From contig CAYJFM010000013.1 in the NCBI GenBank assembly GCA_964369805.1, forward strand, positions 1 through 50,963: a stretch of DNA of 50,963 bases. Direction: 5' to 3'. The DNA comes from CAYJHC01 sp964369805 (lineage in GTDB: Bacteria > Bacillota > Clostridia > Peptostreptococcales > Anaerovoracaceae). Position 1 is the first letter of the stretch. Each line of letters starts with the position of its first letter. Below are positions 16,095 through 25,446 of this stretch, piece by piece. Both the position numbers and the translations under genes were made by a program. The notes under the pieces are model-generated. The model did not search any database. It was not told where the DNA came from and saw nothing but the letters and a program-made list of their open reading frames with translations.

Positions 16095-17771
16095 CTAATT
16101 GCTCCCTGCAAAAGCTGATTGTTTTAGGAATTCCTCTACCGTTGTTACCCCTTGTAACACGAGTTCTAATACCTGGTCTCCAATAATCTTTAGGCCTCCA
16201 TCCTTAATTGCATACTCAAAGATGGCTTCTGTTGATTCTCCATTTGTAATCATCTTACGCATGTGAGTGTCTATTTCTAATATTTCATGTACGGCTAATC
16301 TGCCTCTATATCCACTGTTGTTACAGTGTACACAGCCTCTGCCTCTAAAGAGCCTTGTTCCTTCTGGGACAAATTGTAGCTCTCTTTCGCTTGGCTTATA
16401 TTCTTCTCTACAATATGGGCAAACTTTCTTAATCAGCCTTTGTGCTACTACCCCTACTAGTGAGTTCGCTACCATATAGCCTTCAATTCCCATATCAATT
16501 AGTCTTATTATCGCCCTTACTGAGTCATTAGTATGTAGAGTGGAGAAAACCAAATGTCCCGTTAGGGCTGCTGATACTGCAACAGAGGCAGTTTCAGAGT
16601 CTCTTGTTTCCCCTACTAGGATAACATCTGGGTCTTGTCTTAGAAGCGATCTAAGTCCTGCATCAAAGGTTAATCCTGCTTGCACATTTACCTGCGTTTG
16701 ATTTACTCTTTCAAGCCCTCTCTCTACTGGGTCTTCAATCGTAGCGATATTAATTTTTTGTTTTGACATTCTCTCTAGCATCATGTATAGAGTTGTTGTC
16801 TTACCACTTCCTGTCGGACCTGTAATAAATACAATTCCATGTGGATTTTGTAGTATTCTTTGTATTTTACTGTAGTTTTCTTCATTCATTCCATAAGTCT
16901 GAGCATTGTCTAGCTCTCTTGCCTGTGAAAGGAATCTAAGTACTAATTTCTCCCCGTAAATTGTAGGTATTGATGAAACACGGACCGAAACATCTTCGCC
17001 GCCAACTTTCATTCTAAAGTTACCATCTTGTGGGATTCTTTTTTCTGCTATGTCTAGCCCTGAGACTATTTTTAGTCTTGTTGCTACCTGAGGTCCTAGA
17101 ACCTCATCTATTTCTATATGATCAATTAACTGTCCGTCTATACGGAGTCTAATACTGATTTTATGTTCAAATGGTTCAAAGTGAACGTCTGAGCTTCCCT
17201 CACTATGGGCCTTAACTATTATTGAATTAATAAGGCTTATAACTGGAGAGTCTTGTTCTCCCTCAGTGATTGATACAGTAGTCTCTGTTTTCTCTATAGT
17301 TTCACTAGCCTTTGCAGCTGCTTTCTTTGCATTAATCGTTGCATAAGCTTTGTTAACTTCTCTAACGATTTGATCTTCTCTACCAATAATAATATTGGCT
17401 GTACCATTAATCATTGTTTTAATATCTTCTAAAGCGTATAAATCTAGTGGGTCTGCTACCGCAATATCTACTACATGATTAACCGCCCTAAAAGCAATTA
17501 CCTTATATTTTAAGCAAAGTGATTCTGGAATTAATTCTACTGCATTAAAGTCTACGGTTTGATCTTCTAAGTTAACCACTTGTAGCTGAAGTCTTCTCGA
17601 CAAAGCCGACATAACTTGATCTTGAGTTACAAGTCCTAGGTCTAACAAAAGCTCTCCAACCCTTAGGTTAGTTCCTCTTTCCTTTTGAATATTTAGAGCC
17701 TCTTCTATTTGTGCTTCCTGAACATATCCTTCTTGAACAAGAATATCACCAAGTCTCAATCTTTTATTCAT
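16095..17771 (-). CDS. pilB: Type IV pilus extension ATPase PilB with MshEN-like N-terminus
   Basis: 558 residues from the ATG at 17771, which has GGGGAG five bases before it; the TTG eight codons upstream lacks a site. Residues 4-65 contain two RLG/VGE-type repeats (RLGDILVQEG and VGELLLDLG, each followed by a helix with a conserved Gln or Ala), the pattern of the MshEN c-di-GMP-binding domain. The motor domain has Walker A GPTGSGKTTT at about residue 318, the Asp box TIEDPVERGLERV, Walker B DPDVILVGETRD and the zinc motif CPYC...CVHC at about 450-490. PilB powers pilus assembly. First gene of the pilus operon. Confidence 0.95.
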   Translation of the reverse strand: MNKRLRLGDILVQEGYVQEAQIEEALNIQKERGTNLRVGELLLDLGLVTQDQVMSALSRRLQLQVVNLEDQTVDFNAVELIPESLCLKYKVIAFRAVNHVVDIAVADPLDLYALEDIKTMINGTANIIIGREDQIVREVNKAYATINAKKAAAKASETIEKTETTVSITEGEQDSPVISLINSIIVKAHSEGSSDVHFEPFEHKISIRLRIDGQLIDHIEIDEVLGPQVATRLKIVSGLDIAEKRIPQDGNFRMKVGGEDVSVRVSSIPTIYGEKLVLRFLSQARELDNAQTYGMNEENYSKIQRILQNPHGIVFITGPTGSGKTTTLYMMLERMSKQKINIATIEDPVERGLERVNQTQVNVQAGLTFDAGLRSLLRQDPDVILVGETRDSETASVAVSAALTGHLVFSTLHTNDSVRAIIRLIDMGIEGYMVANSLVGVVAQRLIKKVCPYCREEYKPSERELQFVPEGTRLFRGRGCVHCNNSGYRGRLAVHEILEIDTHMRKMITNGESTEAIFEYAIKDGGLKIIGDQVLELVLQGVTTVEEFLKQSAFAGSN

Positions 17772-18285
17772 TCTGCTCCCCGTTTCTATCTGCAAATGCG
17801 TCCTGTTTATTCACTAATAGTTGTTCTCTTTATATTATTACCCATTTTGCAAGTATTAATTCAAGGCTCAACTAATTTATACTATAGTTTCCCATACTTT
17901 GCACTAATCAATTTTCTAATCCTTTTGTATCAACTATATAATAGCAAACGACTAATAATTTGTCTAGTATTTTTGTTAAATTTTAGCGGTTCTTCACCTT
18001 TTTAACAACTTTCTTTTCTGGCATACTACTACATATAGTAGTAGCGAGTAAACATAATACCTAACTCGAGTTCCAAGCTATACTTTGTATTGTGCTAAAC
18101 CTACATGCGAATTTTCTCATGCTCAAATGATTGACACTTACACAAATATTTGTTAAAGTGAAATTAGTTATTATTTTTGTTATAGTATATTGAGCTGATT
18201 AGTTTCAACTAGTTTATTCGCACTTATAAATCAGTTATTTCTTTATTTTACAAATTACTATAATACACTTTCATAGGAGGTCATC
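17772..18285. other. Divergent promoter region between pilB and the ABM-domain gene
   Basis: This 514-bp AT-rich region must hold the pilus operon promoter (minus) and the promoter of the ABM-domain gene (plus). No single promoter stands out. A perfect dyad, CTACTAC-ATATA-GTAGTAG, lies at 18026-18044 and is the best operator or hairpin candidate. No gene is supported. Confidence 0.5.
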
Positions 18286-18624
18286 ATGCTAGTATTACAC
18301 GTAACTTATAGGGTAAGCAACGGTACACCAAAAGAATTTTTAGCAGCCTTAGAGGACTGCGGCATCGTGTCTGGTTCAAGGGCAGAAGAAGGAAATATAA
18401 TGTATGAGTATTTTTTCCCAGAAGGAAAACCTGACATTTTATTTTTAGTAGAAAAATGGGAAAATGAAGAAAGCTTTAGTAGGCATATTAAGACTCCGCA
18501 TTTCAAAGCAGCAGATGCTGTTAAAGAGAAGTACGGCGTTGAAGCTAAACTAGAGCGTTATAGAATAGATAGGGGATGTAGCAAGCAAGCAAGCTCTTCC
18601 GTTCTATCAGGAATGCTATTCTAA
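18286..18624 (+). CDS. ABM-domain (antibiotic biosynthesis monooxygenase-like) protein
   Basis: 112 residues. Residues 1-92 match the dimeric ferredoxin-like ABM fold: LHVTYRVSNGTPKEFLAAL, a middle strand ILFLVEKWENEESFSRHIKTPHFKAADAV, and the Trp/His typical of these proteins. Some homologues are quinol monooxygenases or haem-degrading enzymes, but many have no known reaction; in an anaerobe a monooxygenase role is doubtful. The last 18 residues (CSKQASSSVLSGMLF) extend past the fold. AGGAGG lies about 6 bases before the ATG. It stands alone and is convergent with the GGDEF pair. Confidence 0.78.
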   Translation: MLVLHVTYRVSNGTPKEFLAALEDCGIVSGSRAEEGNIMYEYFFPEGKPDILFLVEKWENEESFSRHIKTPHFKAADAVKEKYGVEAKLERYRIDRGCSKQASSSVLSGMLF

Positions 18625-18640
18625 CACAAAGCATAAACCA

Positions 18641-18673
18641 AAGGGGCATCTCGTTATTAAACGACTGCCCCTT
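18641..18673. terminator. Bidirectional terminator between convergent genes
   Basis: AAGGGGCA pairs with TGCCCCTT, with an inner TCGT/ACGA helix. The minus-strand reading is followed by TTTGGTTT and the plus-strand reading by CTCTGTTAT. It serves the ABM-domain gene and/or the GGDEF pair. Confidence 0.65.
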
Positions 18674-18696
18674 CTCTGTTATGTGAATCTTTAAAT

Positions 18697-19947
18697 TTAG
18701 TATTTACGCCTATCATTTTGACCTACTGGTACACGTTCCTTTTTATTCTTTTTCTTATATACATACATTTTTTTATCTGCAATATCAATTATTTCTTCCA
18801 TGGAATAATTACACGGTGCCTTTATGTCTACTAGTCCATAGCTAATAGATGTTTCATATTCCTTCTTATATATTTCTTTTAATTTTTCGACTTCCTTACA
18901 ACTTATCAAAACTTTTTGATTTACTGTATATTCATCGCCGTCTTCAATTACTGCAACAAACTCATCTCCGCCATACCTAAACACATTGTTGGCAGTAAAA
19001 ATACTTTCCAATATATCTGCTACAGATTTGATGTAAAAGTCTCCTTCATTATGTCCATATCTATCATTTGCAAATTTAAGCCCATCAATGTCAAAAAAAG
19101 CAAGGGAAAAATCGCCCCCACTCTCAATGCACTCTGCTACTTTTTTCTCAGCCGCATTTCTTGTCAGCAAGTTTGTGCTGAAATCAATATCTTTATTTTT
19201 AATTATTTTTTTAATTTTAGCCTTTTTCTTTTTTATTTCTTCTTCCATAATTTTGCTTCTTTGCTTATTCATTTGGTAATTTGAAAAGAGAGATGCTGTC
19301 ATTAACACTAGCCCAAAGCCACTTATTGAAATTATTCCTGCTTGCATGTATAGTCTTGCAACTTCAAAGTTTTGCGTCTCAATATATACCGTATCCCTAT
19401 TTAGAAGCAAAAACAGAATAACTAAAGCTAGGGAACTAATAGCAAATATCATACTTTCTTTATAACTAATTGCTAATATAACAATTCTCATTGGCAATAC
19501 CTTTTCTAAAATAATCAAATATATTGCCATTCCTATATATCCTACAATACCAATTTTCACAACCATATCATAATCAGTTATAATTATATGTACATTAGTG
19601 TTTTCAATATAAGAAAAGGCTGCTATGGTCATCATTCTAATGGCTGATAAGCAAATTACAAAACAACTAACACCAAAAAAAGTGATCAAGTTATTGCTTT
19701 TAAAAACTATTTTAAATTCAATAAAGAGTACAAGTAGATACATTAGAGTCATTATCGACTCTTTGGTCAAACCTACACCTGGTAAATCTGCAGTTGCAAC
19801 ATAGGTTACATATAACGAAACATTAATCGCCAATATCACAATAAATGCAGGGATTTTAATGCTAATTAGTGTAAATACTTTTCTCGCATACCAAAAGATT
19901 GCAATATTACATATCAAAAAAGCAAGGGCTGAAAAAAATATCATCAT
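18697..19947 (-). CDS. Membrane GGDEF protein (diguanylate cyclase)
   Basis: 416 residues. About seven membrane helices fill residues 1-225, followed by a basic coiled coil (KQRSKIMEEEIKKKKAKIKKIIK) and a GGDEF domain from about residue 255. The active-site loop is a canonical GGDEF (FRYGGDEFVAVIEDG), with DIDGLKFANDRYGHNEGD upstream supplying metal and guanine contacts. The inhibitory RxxD motif normally five residues before GGDEF is absent (TANN), so product inhibition may be lost. It makes c-di-GMP if active. It overlaps the upstream GGDEF gene by four bases and has the same layout, so the two look like a tandem duplication that has diverged. Confidence 0.88.
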   Translation of the reverse strand: MMIFFSALAFLICNIAIFWYARKVFTLISIKIPAFIVILAINVSLYVTYVATADLPGVGLTKESIMTLMYLLVLFIEFKIVFKSNNLITFFGVSCFVICLSAIRMMTIAAFSYIENTNVHIIITDYDMVVKIGIVGYIGMAIYLIILEKVLPMRIVILAISYKESMIFAISSLALVILFLLLNRDTVYIETQNFEVARLYMQAGIISISGFGLVLMTASLFSNYQMNKQRSKIMEEEIKKKKAKIKKIIKNKDIDFSTNLLTRNAAEKKVAECIESGGDFSLAFFDIDGLKFANDRYGHNEGDFYIKSVADILESIFTANNVFRYGGDEFVAVIEDGDEYTVNQKVLISCKEVEKLKEIYKKEYETSISYGLVDIKAPCNYSMEEIIDIADKKMYVYKKKNKKERVPVGQNDRRKY

Positions 19948-21107
19948 CTCGTTTCACCTTCACTTTCATAATATTTAGCCTTCTGATTTCTCATAGCCCT
20001 ATCCGCTAACTCTAGGACATGCAGGCTGCCCTTTTCTGCCATCTCTTTAGTCACCTTTACAAAACCAATACTAGCAGACAACGCAATTTTATCTATAGCA
20101 CTTTTTTGACAAAAATTAGTCCTCATTCTCTCAATTATTACTTCTGCTACACTTTCCTCTAGTTCATTACAAATTACCAAGATTTCATCTCCACCTACTC
20201 TTCCCACATAGTCGACTTCTCTAAAGTTTGATTTTATAACCTCTGCACCTGTTTTGAGATACTCATCGCCAACGGAATGCCCGTAGGCATCATTTATTTC
20301 CTTAAGTTTGTTAAGGTCTGCAAAGAATACAACAAAGGGTTTATCATAATTATTACAAATTGAATCCAAAGTTTTCATCATGTATTTTTTGGTATACACT
20401 TTAGTTAATCCGTCTATTCTAATTGATTTTTCTAGTTGAATTTCTTCTTCCGCTAATGACTCCATTTCTTTTGATAGAACTTCCACCTTAGCTTTATATT
20501 GTCCTATTTCCGCAAATTTCAATGAAAAAGCAAAAATATTATAGTATAGCAAAAACAAAAATGTTGATAAGGAAAGTAAGCACAATGTTACAATTTTTAT
20601 GTCACTTAATTCTTTGGTTATTGCAAAATTATAAAGGAAAAAGACTGTTAATATTAATGTGGAAACAAGGAACACAGTATTAAACATCTTGCTTTTTTGA
20701 ATAGCCTCAAACCTATTCATATAAAAAAGCCTCCAAAAAATACATATACTGCCCATCGCAAAATAAGTGATTATTACAGGCAAAGTTGCCAATTTTTCAA
20801 CTCCAACTTCAAGGTGTCCATTTAAACTCATGCTATTTATAAGAAAGTAAAAGAAGTAGAAATTGCAAATCATATGAAATACTAAAATCATACTCCAAAA
20901 AATCATTTGCTTACTAACTACTGATTTGAAAATGAATTTTTGTTCAATAACCACAATAAGTGCAACCAAAATCATAAAAACCATGTCGCTTTTTTCTCCT
21001 GTAATATGCTGAACCATATAGTTCGCGGCAAGTAGATTTATTGCAAAGAAAATTCCCCAAATAATATTAGTTTTACTTGAGCTTTCCCAAATTGATTTGC
21101 AAGTCAC
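19944..21107 (-). CDS. Membrane GGDEF-family protein with GGDEI loop
   Basis: 387 residues from the GTG at 21107. Six membrane helices precede a coiled coil (KAKVEVLSKEMESLAEEEIQLEK) and a GGDEF domain with DLNKLKEINDAYGHSVGDEYL. The loop is GGDEI, not GGDEF, so activity is uncertain. The inhibitory site RxxD (REVD) is present five residues before it. The GTG has no ribosome site. A perfect AGGAGG lies at 21185-21190, eight bases before an in-frame ATT at 21176; starting there adds 23 residues (SILQFDVTLSIAFAIFYCAFF) that match the first helix of the downstream paralogue. I think ATT is the true start but list the standard codon. The pair lies between the pilus and ornithine operons. Confidence 0.8.
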   Translation of the reverse strand: MTCKSIWESSSKTNIIWGIFFAINLLAANYMVQHITGEKSDMVFMILVALIVVIEQKFIFKSVVSKQMIFWSMILVFHMICNFYFFYFLINSMSLNGHLEVGVEKLATLPVIITYFAMGSICIFWRLFYMNRFEAIQKSKMFNTVFLVSTLILTVFFLYNFAITKELSDIKIVTLCLLSLSTFLFLLYYNIFAFSLKFAEIGQYKAKVEVLSKEMESLAEEEIQLEKSIRIDGLTKVYTKKYMMKTLDSICNNYDKPFVVFFADLNKLKEINDAYGHSVGDEYLKTGAEVIKSNFREVDYVGRVGGDEILVICNELEESVAEVIIERMRTNFCQKSAIDKIALSASIGFVKVTKEMAEKGSLHVLELADRAMRNQKAKYYESEGETR

Positions 21108-21336
21108 AAAAAAAGCACAATAGAAAATTGCAAATGCTATAGATAATGTTACATCAAATTGTAATATGCTAAAAATTCTTTCTTCCTCCTAAATTTGTAA
21201 TTACACATACCTTACTATTATATTGATTGTAACACAAATTCAACCAAAGAAATAGGCAAAGCTTTAATGTGCTGCTTTAATAAAGGTGTAGAAGTAAAAG
21301 ATTCAAATATTACAATTGAAAAAAAATTACAGCAGT

Positions 21337-21380
21337 CACCAAAAATAGTGTAGCAACTTTCATCACTACACTATCATTTT
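21337..21380 (-). terminator. Terminator of the ornithine operon
   Basis: TAGTGTAG (21347-21354) pairs with CTACACTA (21367-21374). On the minus strand the stem is followed by TTTTTGG and preceded by an A-rich run. It lies about 65 bp past the oraE stop codon. Confidence 0.8.
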
Positions 21381-21440
21381 TAACTTTTTACACACATAAT
21401 ATCAATAGCGATTTGAACTTAACTCTACTAGATCCTTCCT

Positions 21441-23654
21441 CTATTGTTCTCTACGTCTTCTTCTTTCTTCTACGATGAATGAGGCAACATCAATACCTTT
21501 ACTGTTACGTCCAAAGCCTGCATCAATGCCTGTTTTCACTGCATCTTCTGGTATTACCTGTGTACCACCAGCACAGATTATCACATCATCTCTGATTCCT
21601 TTTTCTACTGCAAGTTCATGAATTCTCTTCATGTTTTTGTAGTGAATGTTATCGTGAGAAATAATTGTTGATGCTAAGATTACTTCTGCATTTAGCTCAA
21701 CTGCTGCGTCTACAAGTTTTTCTACTGGTACTGATGTGCCTAGATACTCAACTTCAACACCGAATCTTTCAATTCCGCCATGTTTAATATCAATAATTTC
21801 TCTCAGCCCAACTGAGTGCTCATCTTCACCAACAGTACCGCATACAACTTTTATAGGTCTTTCTTTAATCTCTTCTCTAATTTCATCATCGCTTAAGTAT
21901 ACTGGCTCTGGCGGAATAACAAGAGTCGATAAGTCAATGTCAAAGTCAACTTTACCTTTTAATTCAATTCTTGTTCCTTCTGCTTCTTGTAGTATTTCTC
22001 TACTAATTACTTCTGGTTCAGCTAATCCGAATTTCTTTGCAATTTCAACAGCGACAACTTCTGCAGTTCTTCTATTTGTTGGGATGCACATTGTAATCAT
22101 AATTGTACCATCTGCTAACCATTCCATTTCTGGTTTTACTAGGTCGCTTAATCTGTACTTAGCATTCTCTGCCATTCTTACATTTACATTATCCTCTTCA
22201 TCAAGCTCGTCAATATATACAATCTTACTTCTATCTTCAAAAGTACAGCCGTCAATTAGAGCTGATGGATCTTCTGGGTTTCCGCCGTATTGCTCAACAT
22301 TATTATTACCAAAGTGAGCTGTTACAGGCGCAAAGTAATCTTCGTCTCTTTCGTAAATATATCCATGGCCTATTCCGCCTTCAATTTTTCTTGCAATTCC
22401 ATCTCCATGTCTCTCTGGATACTCTGCTGAGTCTACAAAGAATCCTGCTTCAACTGCGTTAAAGTATCCACCTACTTCTAGGATTTCTTCCATGAACAGA
22501 ACAGCTTTTTCCTTAATTTCTCTTCTTTTTTCTTGAAGTGGGCCATCTTCTTTTAGGTCAATAATATCCATTAATCCATCTAGCCCGATTAAAGTTTGTT
22601 TTGCTGTGTCGCAGGCTTCAACATTGTAGATATGCCATGGCACATTTCTACCTTCGTCTGGAGTAATTGTCGATTGAATATCTGCTCTTGTCATCTTAGA
22701 AATTAGCATGTTCAGAACGTGAGTTACTGTCGCTTCTCTAGCTGATGAGTCTATATACTTTGTATTCATCTGTGCTCTCATTCTGTATCTATCACAGATA
22801 TCTCTTAGAGCTAGCGCATATGGAAGGTCCATAAACACTGCTGGCCCTGGAGTTGCTGTTGGCGGTACAGTTGATAGACAAATGTTTTCTGCTTTAATCC
22901 CAACCATTTCTGAGAAACATGAGTTAATTGCATGCTGAACAATAAGTTCTGGCATTACCTTCCATGCGTCTCTAGCTGTTGCGTTAGCATTGTGTGCACC
23001 GTCTATTTGAGCAATATCTGCCCAAGCTAGAATTCTTTTTGATTCACAGGCATCTACAAAAGACCTAACGCAGTTAATGTTTCTGTATAATACATTGTAT
23101 TGTGGATCTTGGTGAGCTCCATTTACACCTTCTTCTGCAAAAAGAACAGCTACATCTGGACCTGCTACCCCTGATACATATGAGTGGTAGTTGATTGGAC
23201 GGCCAACTTCTTCTTCAATTGCATCACAAGCTTTTCTTTGAGCTCTTAGCTGCTTTCTACTGATTGGTACCCCGCCAATACCTTGTGGCGTTCCTTCTAC
23301 TAGACCATCCATGTGCGATTGTCCAGCAGTTCTAATTACCATTAGGTGATCAGCTCCATGCCATGCTGCCATTCTCATTCTTCTGATATCATCTTCAAAT
23401 CTTCCGGAAGCAATTTCAGTTGTAATAATTGGCGTTGGTTGTGGATCTATTCCATCAAAATATTTTGCTGGTGGTAGTGGCACACTGTTTTTTAGAGGTG
23501 TTGTTGCATCTCTGTATGTAAATGGTCCCATTTTTAGTTCTGGGGCTGGTGTTCTCCACACCCATCCTCTTCTTTTTGGTTCGTAATTTTCTAGGTTTTC
23601 TAGAAGATTAGCAATGTCTAGTTTTTCATTTGGATTTAATTTGATTTCTGACAT
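21441..23654 (-). CDS. oraE: D-ornithine 4,5-aminomutase, beta (large) subunit
   Basis: 737 residues from the ATG at 23654, chosen because AGGAGG lies eight bases upstream inside the end of oraS; an ATG six codons earlier has no such site. The N-terminal two thirds form the TIM-barrel substrate domain (RMRMAAWHGADHLMVIRTAGQSHMDG). The C-terminal cobalamin domain has VGEDEHSVG, the D-x-H-x-x-G motif whose His (613) ligates cobalt. Lys624 follows 11 residues later (IDIKHGG), the same spacing as His618 and the PLP-binding Lys629 reported for the Clostridium sticklandii enzyme. With OraS it converts D-ornithine to 2,4-diaminopentanoate using adenosylcobalamin and PLP. Last gene of the operon. Confidence 0.96.
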   Translation of the reverse strand: MSEIKLNPNEKLDIANLLENLENYEPKRRGWVWRTPAPELKMGPFTYRDATTPLKNSVPLPPAKYFDGIDPQPTPIITTEIASGRFEDDIRRMRMAAWHGADHLMVIRTAGQSHMDGLVEGTPQGIGGVPISRKQLRAQRKACDAIEEEVGRPINYHSYVSGVAGPDVAVLFAEEGVNGAHQDPQYNVLYRNINCVRSFVDACESKRILAWADIAQIDGAHNANATARDAWKVMPELIVQHAINSCFSEMVGIKAENICLSTVPPTATPGPAVFMDLPYALALRDICDRYRMRAQMNTKYIDSSAREATVTHVLNMLISKMTRADIQSTITPDEGRNVPWHIYNVEACDTAKQTLIGLDGLMDIIDLKEDGPLQEKRREIKEKAVLFMEEILEVGGYFNAVEAGFFVDSAEYPERHGDGIARKIEGGIGHGYIYERDEDYFAPVTAHFGNNNVEQYGGNPEDPSALIDGCTFEDRSKIVYIDELDEEDNVNVRMAENAKYRLSDLVKPEMEWLADGTIMITMCIPTNRRTAEVVAVEIAKKFGLAEPEVISREILQEAEGTRIELKGKVDFDIDLSTLVIPPEPVYLSDDEIREEIKERPIKVVCGTVGEDEHSVGLREIIDIKHGGIERFGVEVEYLGTSVPVEKLVDAAVELNAEVILASTIISHDNIHYKNMKRIHELAVEKGIRDDVIICAGGTQVIPEDAVKTGIDAGFGRNSKGIDVASFIVEERRRRREQ

Positions 23655-23655
23655 C

Positions 23656-24018
23656 TTATTTACCTCCTTCAAATAGTCTTACAACAGTATCCCAGCCTTC
23701 ACCTTCAGCTAATTTTTCTGAAGCCTCTTTGATTGAAATACCTTCTTCTTTTGAAAGCTTGTAAACACAATGGCCTGCACCCTTGCCCATAAGACCCCTA
23801 TCCATGCAGCCCTCTACTATTTTTTGAGTATGAAGCGATGACACTCCCATTCTTAATAGTACTGATCTCTCTACTGATGGTGACGTGTTTGTTTTCCCTA
23901 GGTCAACTAGCGGCTTTACTACTTCTTTTGTAAGTTCCCAGAATCTATCATATAGTTCTTGGTCTGAAAGATTTGCAATATGCTCTCTTCTCTTTGCGAA
24001 ATCGTCTTTTCTTTCCAT
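23656..24018 (-). CDS. oraS: D-ornithine 4,5-aminomutase, alpha (small) subunit
   Basis: 120 residues, the normal size for OraS. It contains NLSDQELYDRFWELTKEVVKPLVDL, LLRMGVSSLHTQKIVEG and GLMGKGAGHCVYKLSKEEG, all recognisable in the family. The subunit supports the large subunit and its cofactors. Its last codons encode EGGK, and the GGAGG in that stretch is the ribosome site for oraE, so the stoichiometry of the two subunits is probably tied by coupled translation. It follows ortB by 9 bp. Confidence 0.95.
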   Translation of the reverse strand: MERKDDFAKRREHIANLSDQELYDRFWELTKEVVKPLVDLGKTNTSPSVERSVLLRMGVSSLHTQKIVEGCMDRGLMGKGAGHCVYKLSKEEGISIKEASEKLAEGEGWDTVVRLFEGGK

Positions 24019-24027
24019 ATTGGCCTC

Positions 24028-25446
24028 CTATTTCTTTAAATCTTCAATTACTGCTTTAACGTATTCTTCCGATGCTCTTGTTTCTTCTGCTAGGAACGCT
24101 ACGTCTTCTTCTGTTGGGTTTTCGACTTCAAAAGTCTTCATTGCTGTCTTGATTAATGATCTTCTCATTTTATCAAGATCCATTTCTTTTGGCTTTATCA
24201 TTGATGGGTGTGCTGGCAAGATAATGTTTTTACCTGGCACTTCCTCTTCTGGATTTCCAAAGTGGATGTCTATTCCATTTGCTCTTGCAAAGGATAGCTG
24301 TGGCTGGATATGTTTTCCTGCTCCTGTATATTCTGTTTCTTGCACTACGATCATTGCATCTTGCGGGTACTCTTGAGCTAGTGCAAAGGCTGCAGCTAGT
24401 GATGTGTTTCCTGCTGGACCTTTTTCTAATCCTTCTAAAGTTGCAAGCGCTTCAGTAATGTAGAATACTGAGCCTTGTGTTGTTGTTACGTAACGATCCA
24501 TATATCTTAATGGTCTAGCTGCTGATCTTGGTACATCTGATCTGTCTGGCCATGTCGAGAATGGAACTCCGAATCCAGTGTGACCTGTAGTGAAAGATTT
24601 TTTGTTAAAATCCCCATCTGACGCCATGTGTAATCCGGTTAAATCTACTGATGCGCCAATTATTGTCGTATCTGTAGCGCCCGCTTTCATAAGGCCTCTT
24701 GCTGTACCTGTTACATTGCCGCCACCGGCTTGTGTACAAACAACTACCTCTGGGTCTTTACCGTATTTTTCTCTAAACTGCATTGCTAATTCGTAGCCTA
24801 GAGTTTCTACACCTGCGATTCCAAAAGGTGTATATAGTGATGCGTTAAAGTAGCCTGTTTCTTCTAGTAAAAGAAGGAATTTGTAAAACAATTCTGGACC
24901 TACTGTTAGCTGCACAACTTCCGCCCCTAAAGCTTCACACTTTCTAGCTTTTTCAACGATTTCTGGCTGGCCTACACCCTTTGAATCATAGCATTCTTGC
25001 ACTATGATACATTTAAGACCTGCAATCGCTGCCTGTGATGCTACTGCTGCCCCGTAGTTTCCTGAGGTCGCAGCTATAACGCCTTTGTACCCTAGTTTTT
25101 TTGCATGATAAACTGCATTTGCAGCTCTTCTAGCCTTGAAGCTTCCTGATGGGTTAGCTTCTTCGTCCTTTATAAAAATTCTAGCTCCCTTGCCTTCTGG
25201 CGCGCATGTTCTTGCAAGAGCTGTCAGGTTTTTCAATTCTATTATTGGTGTATTCCCAACGCTTACATCGTTTTGGATTTTTTGCATTTCTTCTAAGGAA
25301 TATCCTGTTTCTTTCATCATCTTCTCATAATCAAAAGCAATTGATCCGCTTTCAAAAATGCTATAGTCAATGCCAATGGCATCTTTCATTATTTGTGGTT
25401 TTCTTCCCATTACAGAAGCATAATCTTTTGGTAAATTGTTGCCCAT
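24028..25446 (-). CDS. ortB: 2-amino-4-oxopentanoate thiolase, PLP subunit
   Basis: 472 residues, fold type II PLP enzyme related to threonine synthase. The PLP lysine is probably Lys104 in NPSGSFKARRAANAV. AATSGNYGAAVASQAA follows, and a glycine-rich phosphate loop VCTQAGGGNVTGTARG near residue 240. With OrtA it cleaves 2-amino-4-oxopentanoate with CoA to acetyl-CoA and D-alanine, the energy-yielding step of oxidative ornithine fermentation. It shares one base with ortA. The C-terminal helix region (ENPTEEDVAFLAEETRASEEYVKAVIEDLKK) is typical for the family. Confidence 0.95.
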   Translation of the reverse strand: MGNNLPKDYASVMGRKPQIMKDAIGIDYSIFESGSIAFDYEKMMKETGYSLEEMQKIQNDVSVGNTPIIELKNLTALARTCAPEGKGARIFIKDEEANPSGSFKARRAANAVYHAKKLGYKGVIAATSGNYGAAVASQAAIAGLKCIIVQECYDSKGVGQPEIVEKARKCEALGAEVVQLTVGPELFYKFLLLLEETGYFNASLYTPFGIAGVETLGYELAMQFREKYGKDPEVVVCTQAGGGNVTGTARGLMKAGATDTTIIGASVDLTGLHMASDGDFNKKSFTTGHTGFGVPFSTWPDRSDVPRSAARPLRYMDRYVTTTQGSVFYITEALATLEGLEKGPAGNTSLAAAFALAQEYPQDAMIVVQETEYTGAGKHIQPQLSFARANGIDIHFGNPEEEVPGKNIILPAHPSMIKPKEMDLDKMRRSLIKTAMKTFEVENPTEEDVAFLAEETRASEEYVKAVIEDLKK

